Shown: positions 9,169-18,119 of the stretch, in pieces
Layout of the letters: each line of letters starts with the position of its first letter
Numbering within the stretch: the stretch's first letter is position 1
Origin: Sulfuriferula thiophila
Lineage (GTDB): Bacteria > Pseudomonadota > Gammaproteobacteria > Burkholderiales > Sulfuriferulaceae
NCBI RefSeq assembly: GCF_003864975.1
Contig: NZ_BHGL01000046.1
Location: 1 to 64,000 of the forward strand
DNA length: 64,000 nucleotides
Direction: 5' to 3'
Notes under the pieces: model-generated
What the model saw: only the letters and a program-made list of their open reading frames with translations
Told to the model about the DNA's origin: nothing
Databases searched by the model: none
Translations under genes and position numbers: made by a program

Positions 9169-9343
9169 AATTTCACTGGAAGAGTATGTGCGGATCACGC
9201 TGTTATTACAGGGAATGGAAGTGAAGAAAGCACGTTTGACATCCATTACCCAGCAATTTGTTTTATTGAACTCCATGGCCAGTCATTTTCTTGACGAGCC
9301 ATTACCCGTTGAGCTGGAGTCAGCTCCCATATATCGATTATGA
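9158..9343 (+). CDS. AtzG-like small subunit (DUF4089)
   Basis: A 61-residue protein, GatC-like in size. The N-terminal helix (ISLEEYVRITLLLQGM) and the C-terminal ESAPIYRL match the DUF4089/AtzG family. AtzG is known to stabilise the amidase AtzE in a GatCA-like complex. I prefer the ATG at 9158; an in-frame ATG at 9152 and an open frame upstream also exist. The gene overlaps the end of hydrolase 2 and overlaps atzE by ATGA, as expected for two subunits made in fixed ratio. Confidence 0.75.
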   Translation: MKTEISLEEYVRITLLLQGMEVKKARLTSITQQFVLLNSMASHFLDEPLPVELESAPIYRL

Positions 9344-10737
9344 ATAGTTATCCGGTAACCGCTCATGCCTGCGTACAGGCATTTTCATCAGGTCAGGTGT
9401 CGGCACAGGAATTGGCTGCTGCTGCACTTGAACGCATTGCTGCACATAATCCGCTGCTGCATGCCTTTGTCGAAATTACCAGTAACCGTGCATTGGCAGA
9501 AGCAGATGTGCTGGACAGGAAGCGCCAACACGGAGAGGCTCTTCCTATGCTGGCAGCCGTACCTTATGCAGTGAAAAATTTGTTTGATGTTGCAGGCGTA
9601 ACCACGCTGGCGGGGGCTCGGGTCCTGAGTCGCAACCCGGTAGCTGCTCGTGATGCCGTGCTGGTCGAGCGCATGCATGCCGCAGGTGGATTGTTGCTGG
9701 GGACGCTGAATATGGATGCGCTGGCATACGGTTTTACCACGGAAAACACTCACTACGGAGTTACCCGTAATCCGCATGATCCGCTACGCAGTGCGGGAGG
9801 CTCCTCAGGCGGTACCGGTGCCGCTGTTGCTGCTGGATTGGTGCCGATCGGTCTGGGCAGTGATACCAACGGTTCGATTCGGGTACCCTCATCATTGTGC
9901 GGCGTATTCGGCCTCAAGCCTACCTATGGGCGATTGCCGCGTACGGGGACGTTTCCCTTTGTCGCTAGTTTTGATCATTTGGGTCCGCTGGCCGGTAATG
10001 CAGAAGACTTGTCGCTGGCCTACGATGCGATGCAGGGACATGATCCTGGTGATTCTGCTTGCGCGCAGCGGCCTGTAGCCAAGGTGCAGAATACGCTCCG
10101 AAACGGCATAGAGGGTTTGCGTGTAGCGCGCTTGAGCGGATATTTTGACGATAATGCAGGGCTGGAAGCACGCTGGGCAGCGACTACAGCTGCTGCCGCA
10201 CTGGGGGCGCGTGATGAAGTTGAACTGGTGGGAACGGATAAAGCCAGAGCGGCCGCCTTTGTCATTACTGCATCCGAGGGCGGGGCGCTGCATCTGAATA
10301 ATCTGCGCGAGCGGCCGCAGGAATTCGAACCGCTCTCGGTGGACCGGCTGACTGCCGGCACGCTGGTACCCGCAAGCTGGTATCAGCATGCACAACGTTA
10401 CCGCCGCTTATATCTTGAACGTGTGTTAGCGCTATTTGAACACTACGATTTGCTGATTGCGCCAGCCACACCGGTTACTGCACCTTTGCTCGGGCAACAA
10501 AATATTGACATCGGTGCACGGCAGTTGCCGACCCGGCCCAATCTGGGGTTACTGACGCAACCGATTTCTTTTGTCGGCATGCCGGTCGTGGTGGCGCCGC
10601 TGTGGCCTGAAGGCGGGCTGCCTATTGGTGTGCAGTTAATCGCCGCCCCATGGCGCGAGGATATCTGTCTGCGCGCCGCCTGGGCGCTACAGGAACAGGG
10701 TTTGGCTTATAGTCGTAACATTGGATACGCATCATGA
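9340..10737 (+). CDS. AtzE-like amidase (1-carboxybiuret hydrolase type)
   Basis: A 465-residue amidase-signature hydrolase. The Ser-cisSer-Lys triad is visible as Lys79 (AVKNLFDVAG), Ser155 (SAGGSSGG) and Ser179 (GSDTNGSIRVPSS), with the 24-residue spacing usual for the family. Known AtzE proteins remove the terminal amide of 1-carboxybiuret to give 1,3-dicarboxyurea or allophanate-level products, working with AtzG. The preceding AtzG-like gene and the following AtzH-like gene give the same order as in cyanurate-degrading bacteria. No allophanate hydrolase (AtzF) or cyanurate hydrolase is present in the window. Confidence 0.8.
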   Translation: MNSYPVTAHACVQAFSSGQVSAQELAAAALERIAAHNPLLHAFVEITSNRALAEADVLDRKRQHGEALPMLAAVPYAVKNLFDVAGVTTLAGARVLSRNPVAARDAVLVERMHAAGGLLLGTLNMDALAYGFTTENTHYGVTRNPHDPLRSAGGSSGGTGAAVAAGLVPIGLGSDTNGSIRVPSSLCGVFGLKPTYGRLPRTGTFPFVASFDHLGPLAGNAEDLSLAYDAMQGHDPGDSACAQRPVAKVQNTLRNGIEGLRVARLSGYFDDNAGLEARWAATTAAAALGARDEVELVGTDKARAAAFVITASEGGALHLNNLRERPQEFEPLSVDRLTAGTLVPASWYQHAQRYRRLYLERVLALFEHYDLLIAPATPVTAPLLGQQNIDIGARQLPTRPNLGLLTQPISFVGMPVVVAPLWPEGGLPIGVQLIAAPWREDICLRAAWALQEQGLAYSRNIGYAS

Positions 10738-11153
10738 TTCAACTTGAGCAAATTAATCTGGATAATGTGGTGGCGGAACTCGCTACGCTGTTTGCAAGCT
10801 ATGAAGCAGCACTGATGCAAAACGATCTGGCAACTCTGGATAAGCTGTTTTGGCAAAATCAGCTCACCGTGCGTTATGGCACCACAGAGAATCTGTATGG
10901 CATCGAGGCTATTCGTGCTTTTCGGCAAGCGCGCAATACCGGTACACTACAGCGCGTGTTGCGTCATGCACAGATCACGACTTTTGGTGCAGACTGTGCC
11001 ACCACGACTACCGAGTTCGTCAGGGAGGATGGAATGTCAGGCAGACAAAGCCAGACCTGGGTCAGATTTCCTGAAGGATGGCGTGTGGTTTCTGCACATA
11101 TCAGTCTGAATGAACATGATTCGGCGTTTTCAGCGAGCGGGATCAGTAAATGA
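10734..11153 (+). CDS. AtzH-like protein (DUF3225, SnoaL-like fold)
   Basis: A 139-residue protein of the nuclear-transport-factor-2/SnoaL-like shape, matching DUF3225/AtzH: an N-terminal helix pair, then YGTTENLYGIEAIRAFRQAR and a C-terminal TWVRFPEGWRVVSAHIS. AtzH accompanies AtzE and AtzG in cyanurate clusters; a role as a small hydrolase or decarboxylase helper has been proposed. It overlaps the amidase gene by ATGA and is the last gene before a probable terminator. Confidence 0.7.
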   Translation: MIQLEQINLDNVVAELATLFASYEAALMQNDLATLDKLFWQNQLTVRYGTTENLYGIEAIRAFRQARNTGTLQRVLRHAQITTFGADCATTTTEFVREDGMSGRQSQTWVRFPEGWRVVSAHISLNEHDSAFSASGISK

Positions 11154-11182
11154 CCGTGTTGTGCTGAAAATATCCCTGTGTA

Positions 11183-11215
11183 ATACCCCTTGTATTCGGA
11201 AAAGCAGGGGTTTTA
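11183..11215 (+). terminator. Probable terminator after the ureide operon
   Basis: ACCCCT and AGGGGT arms enclose a roughly 14-base loop and are followed by TTTTAC. The stem is short and the T-run brief, so this is a moderate call. It sits 30 bases after the AtzH-like stop and separates the catabolic island from the flagellar operon. Confidence 0.4.
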
Positions 11216-11273
11216 CTGCTTTATTCCCTAGATGCCTGTCTGGCTTTCTCGTCAATAATTGAAACTGTGTAAT

Positions 11274-11292
11274 CCGTCTTGCTGTAAGACGG
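11274..11292 (+). promoter_or_regulatory. Leader hairpin before flhB
   Basis: CCGTCTT and AAGACGG form a perfect seven-base stem with a GCTGT loop, ending 20 bases before the flhB start. No T-run follows. It is placed to influence mRNA stability or ribosome access; any function is inferred. Confidence 0.35.
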
Positions 11293-11312
11293 GTGTTCAG
11301 GAGCAATGAGCG

Positions 11313-12482
11313 ATGGCTGAAGATAGCGATCTTGAGAAAACGGAACAGGCCTCACCCCAGCGACTTGAAAAAGCGCGGGAAGAGGGCGATGTGCCGCGTT
11401 CGCGCGAGTTAGCTACTTTCACCGGTCTGTTGGCTGCGGGTGGCGGAATCTGGTTGTCGGGCGATCAGCTGGTACGTCAGCTGGAAACCACGCTGATTTC
11501 CGGTATGAGCTTTACGCGTGCCCAAGCTTATGATTTTTCCATGCTTTATTCGCAGTTAGCCCGCAATATCGTTGACTTGATGCTGGCGTTTGCGCCATTG
11601 GCCGGGGTGCTGATTCTGGTTGCACTGCTGTCGCCGGCTTTAATCGGCGGCTGGTTGTTCAGTACCAAGGCGCTGGTGCCTAATTTCGGTCGCATGAATC
11701 CGATCAAGGGCATGACCAACATGGTGTCTTCGCGTGCACTGGTGGAATTGATTAAAGCTGTTGCCAAGGCGACCTTAGTGGGTGTGATTGCGTGGATGGT
11801 AATCGCCCATGAGCAGGATGCTGTAATGAGCTTGAGCGTTGAGTCTATCCATCAGAGTACTGCCCATATGAGCAGCATGATCTGGTTTGCTTTTATTTCC
11901 ATGACGGCCGGATTGGGACTGATTGTATTGATTGATGCGCCATACCAGATGTGGCACTACGCTGATAAGCTGAAAATGACGCGGGAAGAAGTGAAGCAGG
12001 AGGCAAGGGAGGCCGATGGCGATCCGCAGATCAAGGCCAAGATTCGCGCGCAACAGCGTGAAATGTCACGCCGCCGGATGATGGCTGAAGTGCCGACTGC
12101 TGACGTGGTGGTTACCAACCCTACCCACTACGCGGTAGCCCTTAAATATGCTGACGGTGCGATGCGGGCACCGATAGTCGTTGCAAAAGGCGCTGACGAA
12201 GTTGCTGCAAAAATTCGTGAATTAGCCGCCGAACATAATATCCCTACTCTGGAAGCGCCGCCTTTAGCGCGTGCGCTGTACCGTCATGCTGAGCTGGGTA
12301 CGGAAATTCCTGAAGCACTCTATACCGCAGTGGCTGAAATTCTGGCTTATGTATTCCAATTACGCGCATACCGCAAGGGTGGCGGTGTTGCGCCGGTGGT
12401 CCCAAGTGATATTGCAGTACCGCCAGAGCTTGATCCGTTGAACGCTCCGGTACCTGCGCTACTTGCTGATGGAGAAATCTGA
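11313..12482 (+). CDS. flhB: Flagellar type III export protein FlhB
   Basis: A 389-residue inner-membrane export-gate protein. The N-terminus begins with the typical DLEKTEQASPQRLEKAREEG. About four helices lie between residues 30 and 215. The cytoplasmic domain carries the autocleavage site NPTH, in VVVTNPTHYAVAL, that switches export specificity from rod/hook to filament. The C-terminal tail (370-389) is a low-complexity Pro/Ala extension. Its stop overlaps the flhA start by one base. Confidence 0.95.
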   Translation: MAEDSDLEKTEQASPQRLEKAREEGDVPRSRELATFTGLLAAGGGIWLSGDQLVRQLETTLISGMSFTRAQAYDFSMLYSQLARNIVDLMLAFAPLAGVLILVALLSPALIGGWLFSTKALVPNFGRMNPIKGMTNMVSSRALVELIKAVAKATLVGVIAWMVIAHEQDAVMSLSVESIHQSTAHMSSMIWFAFISMTAGLGLIVLIDAPYQMWHYADKLKMTREEVKQEAREADGDPQIKAKIRAQQREMSRRRMMAEVPTADVVVTNPTHYAVALKYADGAMRAPIVVAKGADEVAAKIRELAAEHNIPTLEAPPLARALYRHAELGTEIPEALYTAVAEILAYVFQLRAYRKGGGVAPVVPSDIAVPPELDPLNAPVPALLADGEI

Positions 12483-14563
12483 TGAATGACTTTAAACTCC
12501 CGGCCTGGGTGACTGCACCTGGCGGTGCGGTGCTGATTGCACCAATTATCATCATTACCATGCTGGCGATGATGGTGTTGCCTTTGCCTCCTTTCATTCT
12601 GGATATCTTCTTCAGCTTCAATATTGCACTGTCGATTATCGTTCTGCTTACCAGTCTGTATACTGTTAAACCGCTTGATTTCATCGTATTCCCAACGGTA
12701 CTGCTGGTGAGCACGATGTTGCGTCTGTCGCTCAACGTGGCTTCTACTCGCGTGGTGCTGACGGAAGGCCACACTGGCCCTGATGCTGCCGGTAAGGTGA
12801 TTGAGGCATTCGGCCACTTTCTGATCGGTGGTAACTACACGGTCGGTATCGTGGTCTTTATTATTCTGACCATCATCAATTTCATGGTCGTGACCAAGGG
12901 TGCCGGTCGTATTGCCGAGGTTGGCGCACGCTTCACTCTGGATGCGATGCCAGGCAAGCAAATGGCGATTGATGCCGATTTGAATGCCGGACTCATTGGT
13001 GAACAGGAAGCGCGGCAACGCCGGACGGAAGTTGCGCAGGAAGCTGAGTTTTACGGCGCGATGGATGGTGCGAGTAAATATGTGCGTGGCGATGCGGTTG
13101 CCGGCATCATGGTGACCATTATCAACATCATCGGCGGCCTGATCGTCGGCATGGTGCAACATGATTTAAGTTTTGATACTGCGATCAAGAATTACACTCT
13201 GCTTGCCATTGGTGATGGTCTGGTTGCACAAATCCCATCGCTGATCATTTCTACCGCAGCCGGTATCGTGGTGTCACGGGTTTCCAGTGACCAGGATATC
13301 GGTGGCCAGTTGTTGGGTCAGCTCTTCGCCAAACCAGTCGTGTTGTTTATCGCTGCCGGCATTATTGGCGGCATGGGGGTGATTCCGGGTATGCCACATT
13401 TGGCGTTCATTATGCTGGCAGCAGTTTTGGCTGGCGGTGCGTTTACGTTGACGCAAAAAGCCAAGCTGGCTGCGAAAGCACCTGAAGAAGAGATGCAAGC
13501 TGCGCCAATGGAGATGGAAGAGGCTACCTGGAAAGATATTATTCCGGTGGATGCATTGGGACTGGAAGTTGGCTATCGTCTGATTCCGCTGGTGGATAAA
13601 ACCCAAGGTGGCGAACTGCTGCGGCGCATCAAAGGCCTGCGCAAAAAGTTTGCACAGGAAATCGGCTTTTTACCTCCCTCGGTGCATATTCGCGACAATC
13701 TGGAACTGAAGCCTTCGGGTTATCGCATCACTTTAAAAGATGTGGAAGTGGGTAGTGGCGAATCGCATAACGGCCAATTTCTTGCCATTAATCCGGGTGT
13801 GGTCAGCGGTACATTGCCAGGCGTAACTACGACGGATCCTGCATTTGGTTTACCTGCAATCTGGATTGATGGCAATTTGCGCGATCAGGCACAAGCGATG
13901 GGTTATACCGTGGTGGATGCCGGTACCGTGATTGCAACCCATCTTAATCATCTGATCACTCAGCATGCCGATGAATTGCTCGGTCGTCAGGAAGTGCAGC
14001 AATTGCTTGATCATCTGGCTACCGAGTCACCGAAACTGATTGAAGATCTGGTACCGAAGCTGATGTCTTTATCCACTTTGCAAAAAGTGCTACAAAATTT
14101 ACTCAGCGAAGGTGTTCACATTCGCGATATGCGTACCATTATCGAGACGCTGGCTGAGCATGCTGCACGCATTCAGGATCCGAACGAACTGACCGCTATG
14201 GTGCGTATTGCGCTGGGCCGTGCCATCGTTCAGCAAATCTATCCGGGTGTGCAGGAATTATCCGTGATGGCGCTGGATAACCGTCTGGAGCGCTTGTTGA
14301 TGCAGGCTATACAAGCCAGCGGCCCTGAAGGCGCAGGGATAGAGCCAGGCCTGGCTGACACGTTAGCGACTCAGGCAGATATGGCTACCCGTCAACAGGA
14401 AAAAATGGGTTTGCCCCCAGTGTTATTAGTACCCAATTCCTTACGTGCCTTGTTGTCACGTTTCTTACACCGTGCGATTCCACAATTAAAAGTATTGTCG
14501 CATTCAGAAATTCCAGACTCTAAAACGATTAGAGTTACCAGTCTAGTTGGAGGCCAAGCATGA
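12482..14563 (+). CDS. flhA: Flagellar export-gate protein FlhA
   Basis: A 693-residue component of the flagellar type III export gate. The N-terminal half has about eight helices and the conserved cytoplasmic FHIPEP-type loop (GRIAEVGARFTLDAMPGKQM). Residues from about 340 onward form the chaperone-substrate docking domain. Length matches the family. It is coupled to flhB upstream and overlaps flhF by four bases. Confidence 0.96.
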   Translation: MNDFKLPAWVTAPGGAVLIAPIIIITMLAMMVLPLPPFILDIFFSFNIALSIIVLLTSLYTVKPLDFIVFPTVLLVSTMLRLSLNVASTRVVLTEGHTGPDAAGKVIEAFGHFLIGGNYTVGIVVFIILTIINFMVVTKGAGRIAEVGARFTLDAMPGKQMAIDADLNAGLIGEQEARQRRTEVAQEAEFYGAMDGASKYVRGDAVAGIMVTIINIIGGLIVGMVQHDLSFDTAIKNYTLLAIGDGLVAQIPSLIISTAAGIVVSRVSSDQDIGGQLLGQLFAKPVVLFIAAGIIGGMGVIPGMPHLAFIMLAAVLAGGAFTLTQKAKLAAKAPEEEMQAAPMEMEEATWKDIIPVDALGLEVGYRLIPLVDKTQGGELLRRIKGLRKKFAQEIGFLPPSVHIRDNLELKPSGYRITLKDVEVGSGESHNGQFLAINPGVVSGTLPGVTTTDPAFGLPAIWIDGNLRDQAQAMGYTVVDAGTVIATHLNHLITQHADELLGRQEVQQLLDHLATESPKLIEDLVPKLMSLSTLQKVLQNLLSEGVHIRDMRTIIETLAEHAARIQDPNELTAMVRIALGRAIVQQIYPGVQELSVMALDNRLERLLMQAIQASGPEGAGIEPGLADTLATQADMATRQQEKMGLPPVLLVPNSLRALLSRFLHRAIPQLKVLSHSEIPDSKTIRVTSLVGGQA

Positions 14564-15864
14564 ACGTTCAAAAATTTATAGGCAGTAATTCCCGTGATGC
14601 ATTACGTCAGGTGCGTGACATTCTTGGGGCTGATGCGGTGATTTTATCCAACCGCAGCGTACCCGGCGGCGTTGAGATCATGGCACTGGCTGGTGATGAC
14701 ATCGCTTCGCTGGTTTCTCCTTCTGTTGAGAAAGAAGCGGAGCCCAAGCCAACGTTCATGTCATTTGATCCGCCGGCGCAAGAAAAAGAGAAACCAGCGC
14801 CACGCCGCAATCAGGCTGATAACCTGGCTGAGGCATTGAATTCAGCGCGTGCACCTGCTGCTGTTGTCAAAGCTGGCAAACCCGTTGCCAATCAGGAACT
14901 GGATAAGGTTATGGAAGAAATTCGATCCATGCGCGGCATGCTGGAAGCTCAGCTAAGCGAAATTGCCTGGAGCGCGATGCAGACTCGTGAGCCATTCCGC
15001 GCTGATATCATGCGTGAGTTATTGAGCACCGGATTCAGTGCCAGTCTGTCACGCCACCTGACCGAAAATTTGCCGGATGTGAAATCTGCGGAAGAGGGCA
15101 TGATGTGGGTAAAGTCGGTACTGGCCCGCAACCTGATGGTGATGAGCAATGAAAATGAAGTGCTGGAAAAGGGCGGGGTATTTGCTCTGGTTGGACCTAC
15201 CGGTGTCGGCAAAACCACCACCACAGCAAAGCTGGCAGCGCGTTGCGTCATGCGTCATGGTGCGAATAAACTGGCCTTGATCACCACGGATGGCTATCGT
15301 ATCGGCGGACATGAACAGCTGCGTATATACGGGAAAATCCTGGGCGTGATGGTGCATTCGGTGAAAGACGAAAGCGATTTGCGCATTGCGCTGGATGAAC
15401 TCAAGGGCAAACATACCGTACTGATAGACACGGTGGGGATGAACCAGCGTGATCAGATGGTGGCGGAGCAGGTTGCGATGCTGTCTGGTGCGGGTACACC
15501 CGTCAAACGTCTGCTCTGCCTGAACGCGACTTCTACCGGAGAAACCTTGAGCGAAGTGGTACGGGCTTATCAGGGTTCCGGGCTGGCGGGGTGCATAATT
15601 ACCAAGGCTGACGAAGCAGCAACCATGGGCAACGTGATCGATGTCATCATTCGCCAGAAGCTGAATTTATATTACGCCGCCAATGGCCAGCGTGTGCCTG
15701 AAGATCTGCATGTGGTGGGTCGTGAAGCGCTGATTGAGCGTGCATTTAAATTAAAACGTGAAACCACACCATTCCATTTTAATGATGACGAATTATCTCT
15801 GGTTGTCGCTAATGCGGGACGTGCGAATCAGGATAAAACTTTGCGTGAGGTGAATCTTGGCTAA
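14560..15864 (+). CDS. flhF: Flagellar placement GTPase FlhF
   Basis: A 434-residue SRP-type GTPase that sets polar flagellum position. The N-terminal B domain (1-60, FIGSNSRDALRQVRDILGADA) is followed by a variable linker and the NG domain. The G1 motif is GPTGVGKTTTTAK near residue 210, with the TTDGYRIGGHEQL and DTVGMNQRD motifs following. The GTPase appears intact, in contrast to its partner FlhG, encoded next with an eight-base overlap. Confidence 0.94.
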   Translation: MNVQKFIGSNSRDALRQVRDILGADAVILSNRSVPGGVEIMALAGDDIASLVSPSVEKEAEPKPTFMSFDPPAQEKEKPAPRRNQADNLAEALNSARAPAAVVKAGKPVANQELDKVMEEIRSMRGMLEAQLSEIAWSAMQTREPFRADIMRELLSTGFSASLSRHLTENLPDVKSAEEGMMWVKSVLARNLMVMSNENEVLEKGGVFALVGPTGVGKTTTTAKLAARCVMRHGANKLALITTDGYRIGGHEQLRIYGKILGVMVHSVKDESDLRIALDELKGKHTVLIDTVGMNQRDQMVAEQVAMLSGAGTPVKRLLCLNATSTGETLSEVVRAYQGSGLAGCIITKADEAATMGNVIDVIIRQKLNLYYAANGQRVPEDLHVVGREALIERAFKLKRETTPFHFNDDELSLVVANAGRANQDKTLREVNLG

Positions 15865-16645
15865 TTTCAGTATTGATCAGGCAGAAGGGCTGCGCCGTAT
15901 GCTGGCTGGCCCCAAGCCACGCATTGTGACATTATTGTCTGTGCTGGGTACAGCAGAGAAAAATGCCATGTTGACCAACTTGACTGCTTCATTAGCACAT
16001 TTAGGTACGGATGCGATATTGGTAAATGCGCGCCGCAGTAATGGCGTCGGCATGCATCTTGGTCATGCCCGTAAGCATGGGTTGCTTGAAGTTGCGCAGC
16101 AACAATGTGCATTGAATGAAGTGGTTCAATCCATGCAGCAGGGATTCAGCTTCACATCCATGGTGGGTGGGAATGTGAAATCAATTCACGATAATGCGCT
16201 TGATAACAATAGGCTATCAAATATTTTTAATGTGTTAGCTCAGCAATACGGCACTGTGGTAGTCGATGCAGAGCTGGATACTGAAGATCGCCTGCCGGTT
16301 GCTGCCATGGCGGATGGAGAGATTGTGGTGCACATAACCAGCAGTGCAGAATCCATCAAAGCTGGGTATTGTTTGATCAAACGCTTGAATGCCAACCTGG
16401 GACGGCGTTCGTTTGGAGTGCTAGTGACTAATGCAGATGAAGCCCAAGCGCAGCTGGTTTATGCTAACCTTGCAAAAACGGCGAGTCGTTATCTGGCAGT
16501 GCCGTTACACTTTATGGGATCAATTCCTGCTGATGATCATGTGAGCCGTGCTAGTCGATTGGGGCGTTCAGTTATTGATGCGTTTCCGATGGCTCTAGCC
16601 TCCGTGGCCTTCAGACGAATTGCGGGACAATTAGGCTTATCTTGA
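15857..16645 (+). CDS. flhG: FlhG/FleN-like MinD-family protein with degenerate P-loop
   Basis: A 262-residue MinD/ParA-like protein in the flagellar-number regulator position between flhF and fliA. The start is TTG at 15857 with GAGGTG seven bases before it. The deviant Walker A (normally KGGVGKT) is replaced at residues 28-36 by SVLGTAEKN: the signature lysine and the Thr/Ser are lost and only Gly31 and Lys35 align. The usual DAD/DAN motif near residue 57 reads VNARRS. The fold and length otherwise match (VVVDAELDTEDR, GVLVTNADE). It probably binds partners without normal ATP hydrolysis. Its assignment rests partly on position. Confidence 0.75.
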   Translation: MANFSIDQAEGLRRMLAGPKPRIVTLLSVLGTAEKNAMLTNLTASLAHLGTDAILVNARRSNGVGMHLGHARKHGLLEVAQQQCALNEVVQSMQQGFSFTSMVGGNVKSIHDNALDNNRLSNIFNVLAQQYGTVVVDAELDTEDRLPVAAMADGEIVVHITSSAESIKAGYCLIKRLNANLGRRSFGVLVTNADEAQAQLVYANLAKTASRYLAVPLHFMGSIPADDHVSRASRLGRSVIDAFPMALASVAFRRIAGQLGLS

Positions 16646-16648
16646 TAT

Positions 16649-17380
16649 ATGTACACCGTTAACGGAAAAACTGATAAAAATCATCTGCTCACGGAACACG
16701 CACCGCTGGTAAAACGCCTGGCTTATCAGCTTAAAGCGAAGTTGCCGCCTAGCGTGGAAGTGGATGATTTGATACAAGCGGGCATGATGGGCTTGCTTGA
16801 CGCGGTTAACCGTTATGAAGAATCCCATGGCGCACAGTTTGAGACTTATGCTGTACAGCGCATTCGCGGGGCGATGCTGGATGAACTGCGGAGTACCGAC
16901 TGGCTACCACGCAGCCTGCGTCAGAATATGCGCAAGATTGAAGTTGCGATGACGACCTTGCAGCAAAAGCTCGGGCGTATGCCTACTGAAATGGAAGTGG
17001 CTAAAAACCTGAAAATGACGCTGGCCGACTATCAGGATATGCTGACTGAAGGTAGCGGTCACCAGTTGATTTATTATGAGGATTATCATAATGATGAAGA
17101 CAGTGACAATTTCCTTGACCGGTTTTGTTCGGATAATTCCAGTGACCCGTTACTGGGTTTGCTGCAAGATGATTTCAGGGATGCGCTGATTGATGCAATC
17201 GATAGCTTGCCCGAGCGCGAGAAAATACTGATGGGGCTGTATTACGAACAGGAACTCAACCTCAAAGAAATTGGTGCGGTGATGGGCGTTTCTGAATCCC
17301 GCGTATGTCAATTACATAGCCAAGCCGTTGCACGTATACGGGCAAGCCTGAGAGGACAGTTGTGGACTGGGGCAGCCTGA
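16649..17380 (+). CDS. fliA: Flagellar sigma factor sigma-28 (FliA)
   Basis: A 243-residue sigma-70 family factor that directs late flagellar and chemotaxis promoters. Region 2 is visible at 15-85 (HAPLVKRLAYQL, DDLIQAGMMGLLDAVNRYE, QRIRGAMLDELRSTDWLPRS). Region 3 is at 100-150, and region 4, with the helix-turn-helix LKEIGAVMGVSESRVCQLHSQ, at 205-235. It starts three bases after flhG and overlaps motC by 19 bases. Anti-sigma FlgM is not in the window. Confidence 0.95.
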   Translation: MYTVNGKTDKNHLLTEHAPLVKRLAYQLKAKLPPSVEVDDLIQAGMMGLLDAVNRYEESHGAQFETYAVQRIRGAMLDELRSTDWLPRSLRQNMRKIEVAMTTLQQKLGRMPTEMEVAKNLKMTLADYQDMLTEGSGHQLIYYEDYHNDEDSDNFLDRFCSDNSSDPLLGLLQDDFRDALIDAIDSLPEREKILMGLYYEQELNLKEIGAVMGVSESRVCQLHSQAVARIRASLRGQLWTGAA

Positions 17381-18102
17381 TTGGTGTAGCGCTGGCATTA
17401 GCCGGCGTATTGGTAGCACATTTGCTGGATGGCGGGCATATTGGCTCGTTATTGCAGCCAGCAGCCTTCGCCATCGTGTTTGTGGGTACTGTGGGTGCCG
17501 TGTTGATACAAACACGGCTTCCTGTTTTTATTCGCGGCGTCAAAATGATACGGCTGGTCTTTCAGCCACCTGCGGATAACAGGCAAGCCCTTGCCAGAGA
17601 AATTAATACCTGGAGTCATATCGCTCGGCGTGAAGGCTTGTTAAGCCTCGAACCGTACATGCGTAATAGTCGCGATATGTTTGTCGCGAAGGGGTTGCGA
17701 CTGATTATCGACGGCATTGATCCGGTCAAACTCAGGGAAATTCTGGAAGCGGACATTTATGCGTTTGAAGCGGAACAGCGTCAGGCGATTAAAATCTGGG
17801 AAGCGGCGGGTGGGTATTCGCCTACTATCGGCATACTGGGTGCGGTGCTGGGCTTGATTCATGTGATGGAGAATTTGTCGGACCCAACCAAACTAGGGGG
17901 CGGCATCGCGGTTGCCTTTGTTGCCACTATCTATGGCGTAGGTTTTGCCAACCTGATCTTTCTGCCGGTTTCCAACCGTTTGCGTTCTATTGTCAATCAG
18001 GCGATCCATCAGCGTGAAATGGTGACTGAGGCGTTATTGTCGATAGCAACCGGCGAAAACCCCAGAATTATCGAAGAGCGACTGGCTTCGTTCCTGAGAT
18101 AA
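17362..18102 (+). CDS. motC: Flagellar motor stator protein MotC (MotA family)
   Basis: A 246-residue MotA/TolQ-type stator protein that forms a proton- or sodium-conducting channel with MotD. It starts at GTG with AGAGGA eight bases upstream, inside the end of fliA. Helices lie near residues 5-25, 33-52, 150-170 and 182-205. The cytoplasmic loop carries the charged rotor-contact region (RREGLLSLEPYMRNSRDMF). The variant paired with MotD directly after fliA is common in beta- and gammaproteobacteria that encode two stator sets. Confidence 0.9.
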   Translation: MDWGSLIGVALALAGVLVAHLLDGGHIGSLLQPAAFAIVFVGTVGAVLIQTRLPVFIRGVKMIRLVFQPPADNRQALAREINTWSHIARREGLLSLEPYMRNSRDMFVAKGLRLIIDGIDPVKLREILEADIYAFEAEQRQAIKIWEAAGGYSPTIGILGAVLGLIHVMENLSDPTKLGGGIAVAFVATIYGVGFANLIFLPVSNRLRSIVNQAIHQREMVTEALLSIATGENPRIIEERLASFLR

Positions 18103-18119
18103 CACGGGCATTCCAAATC

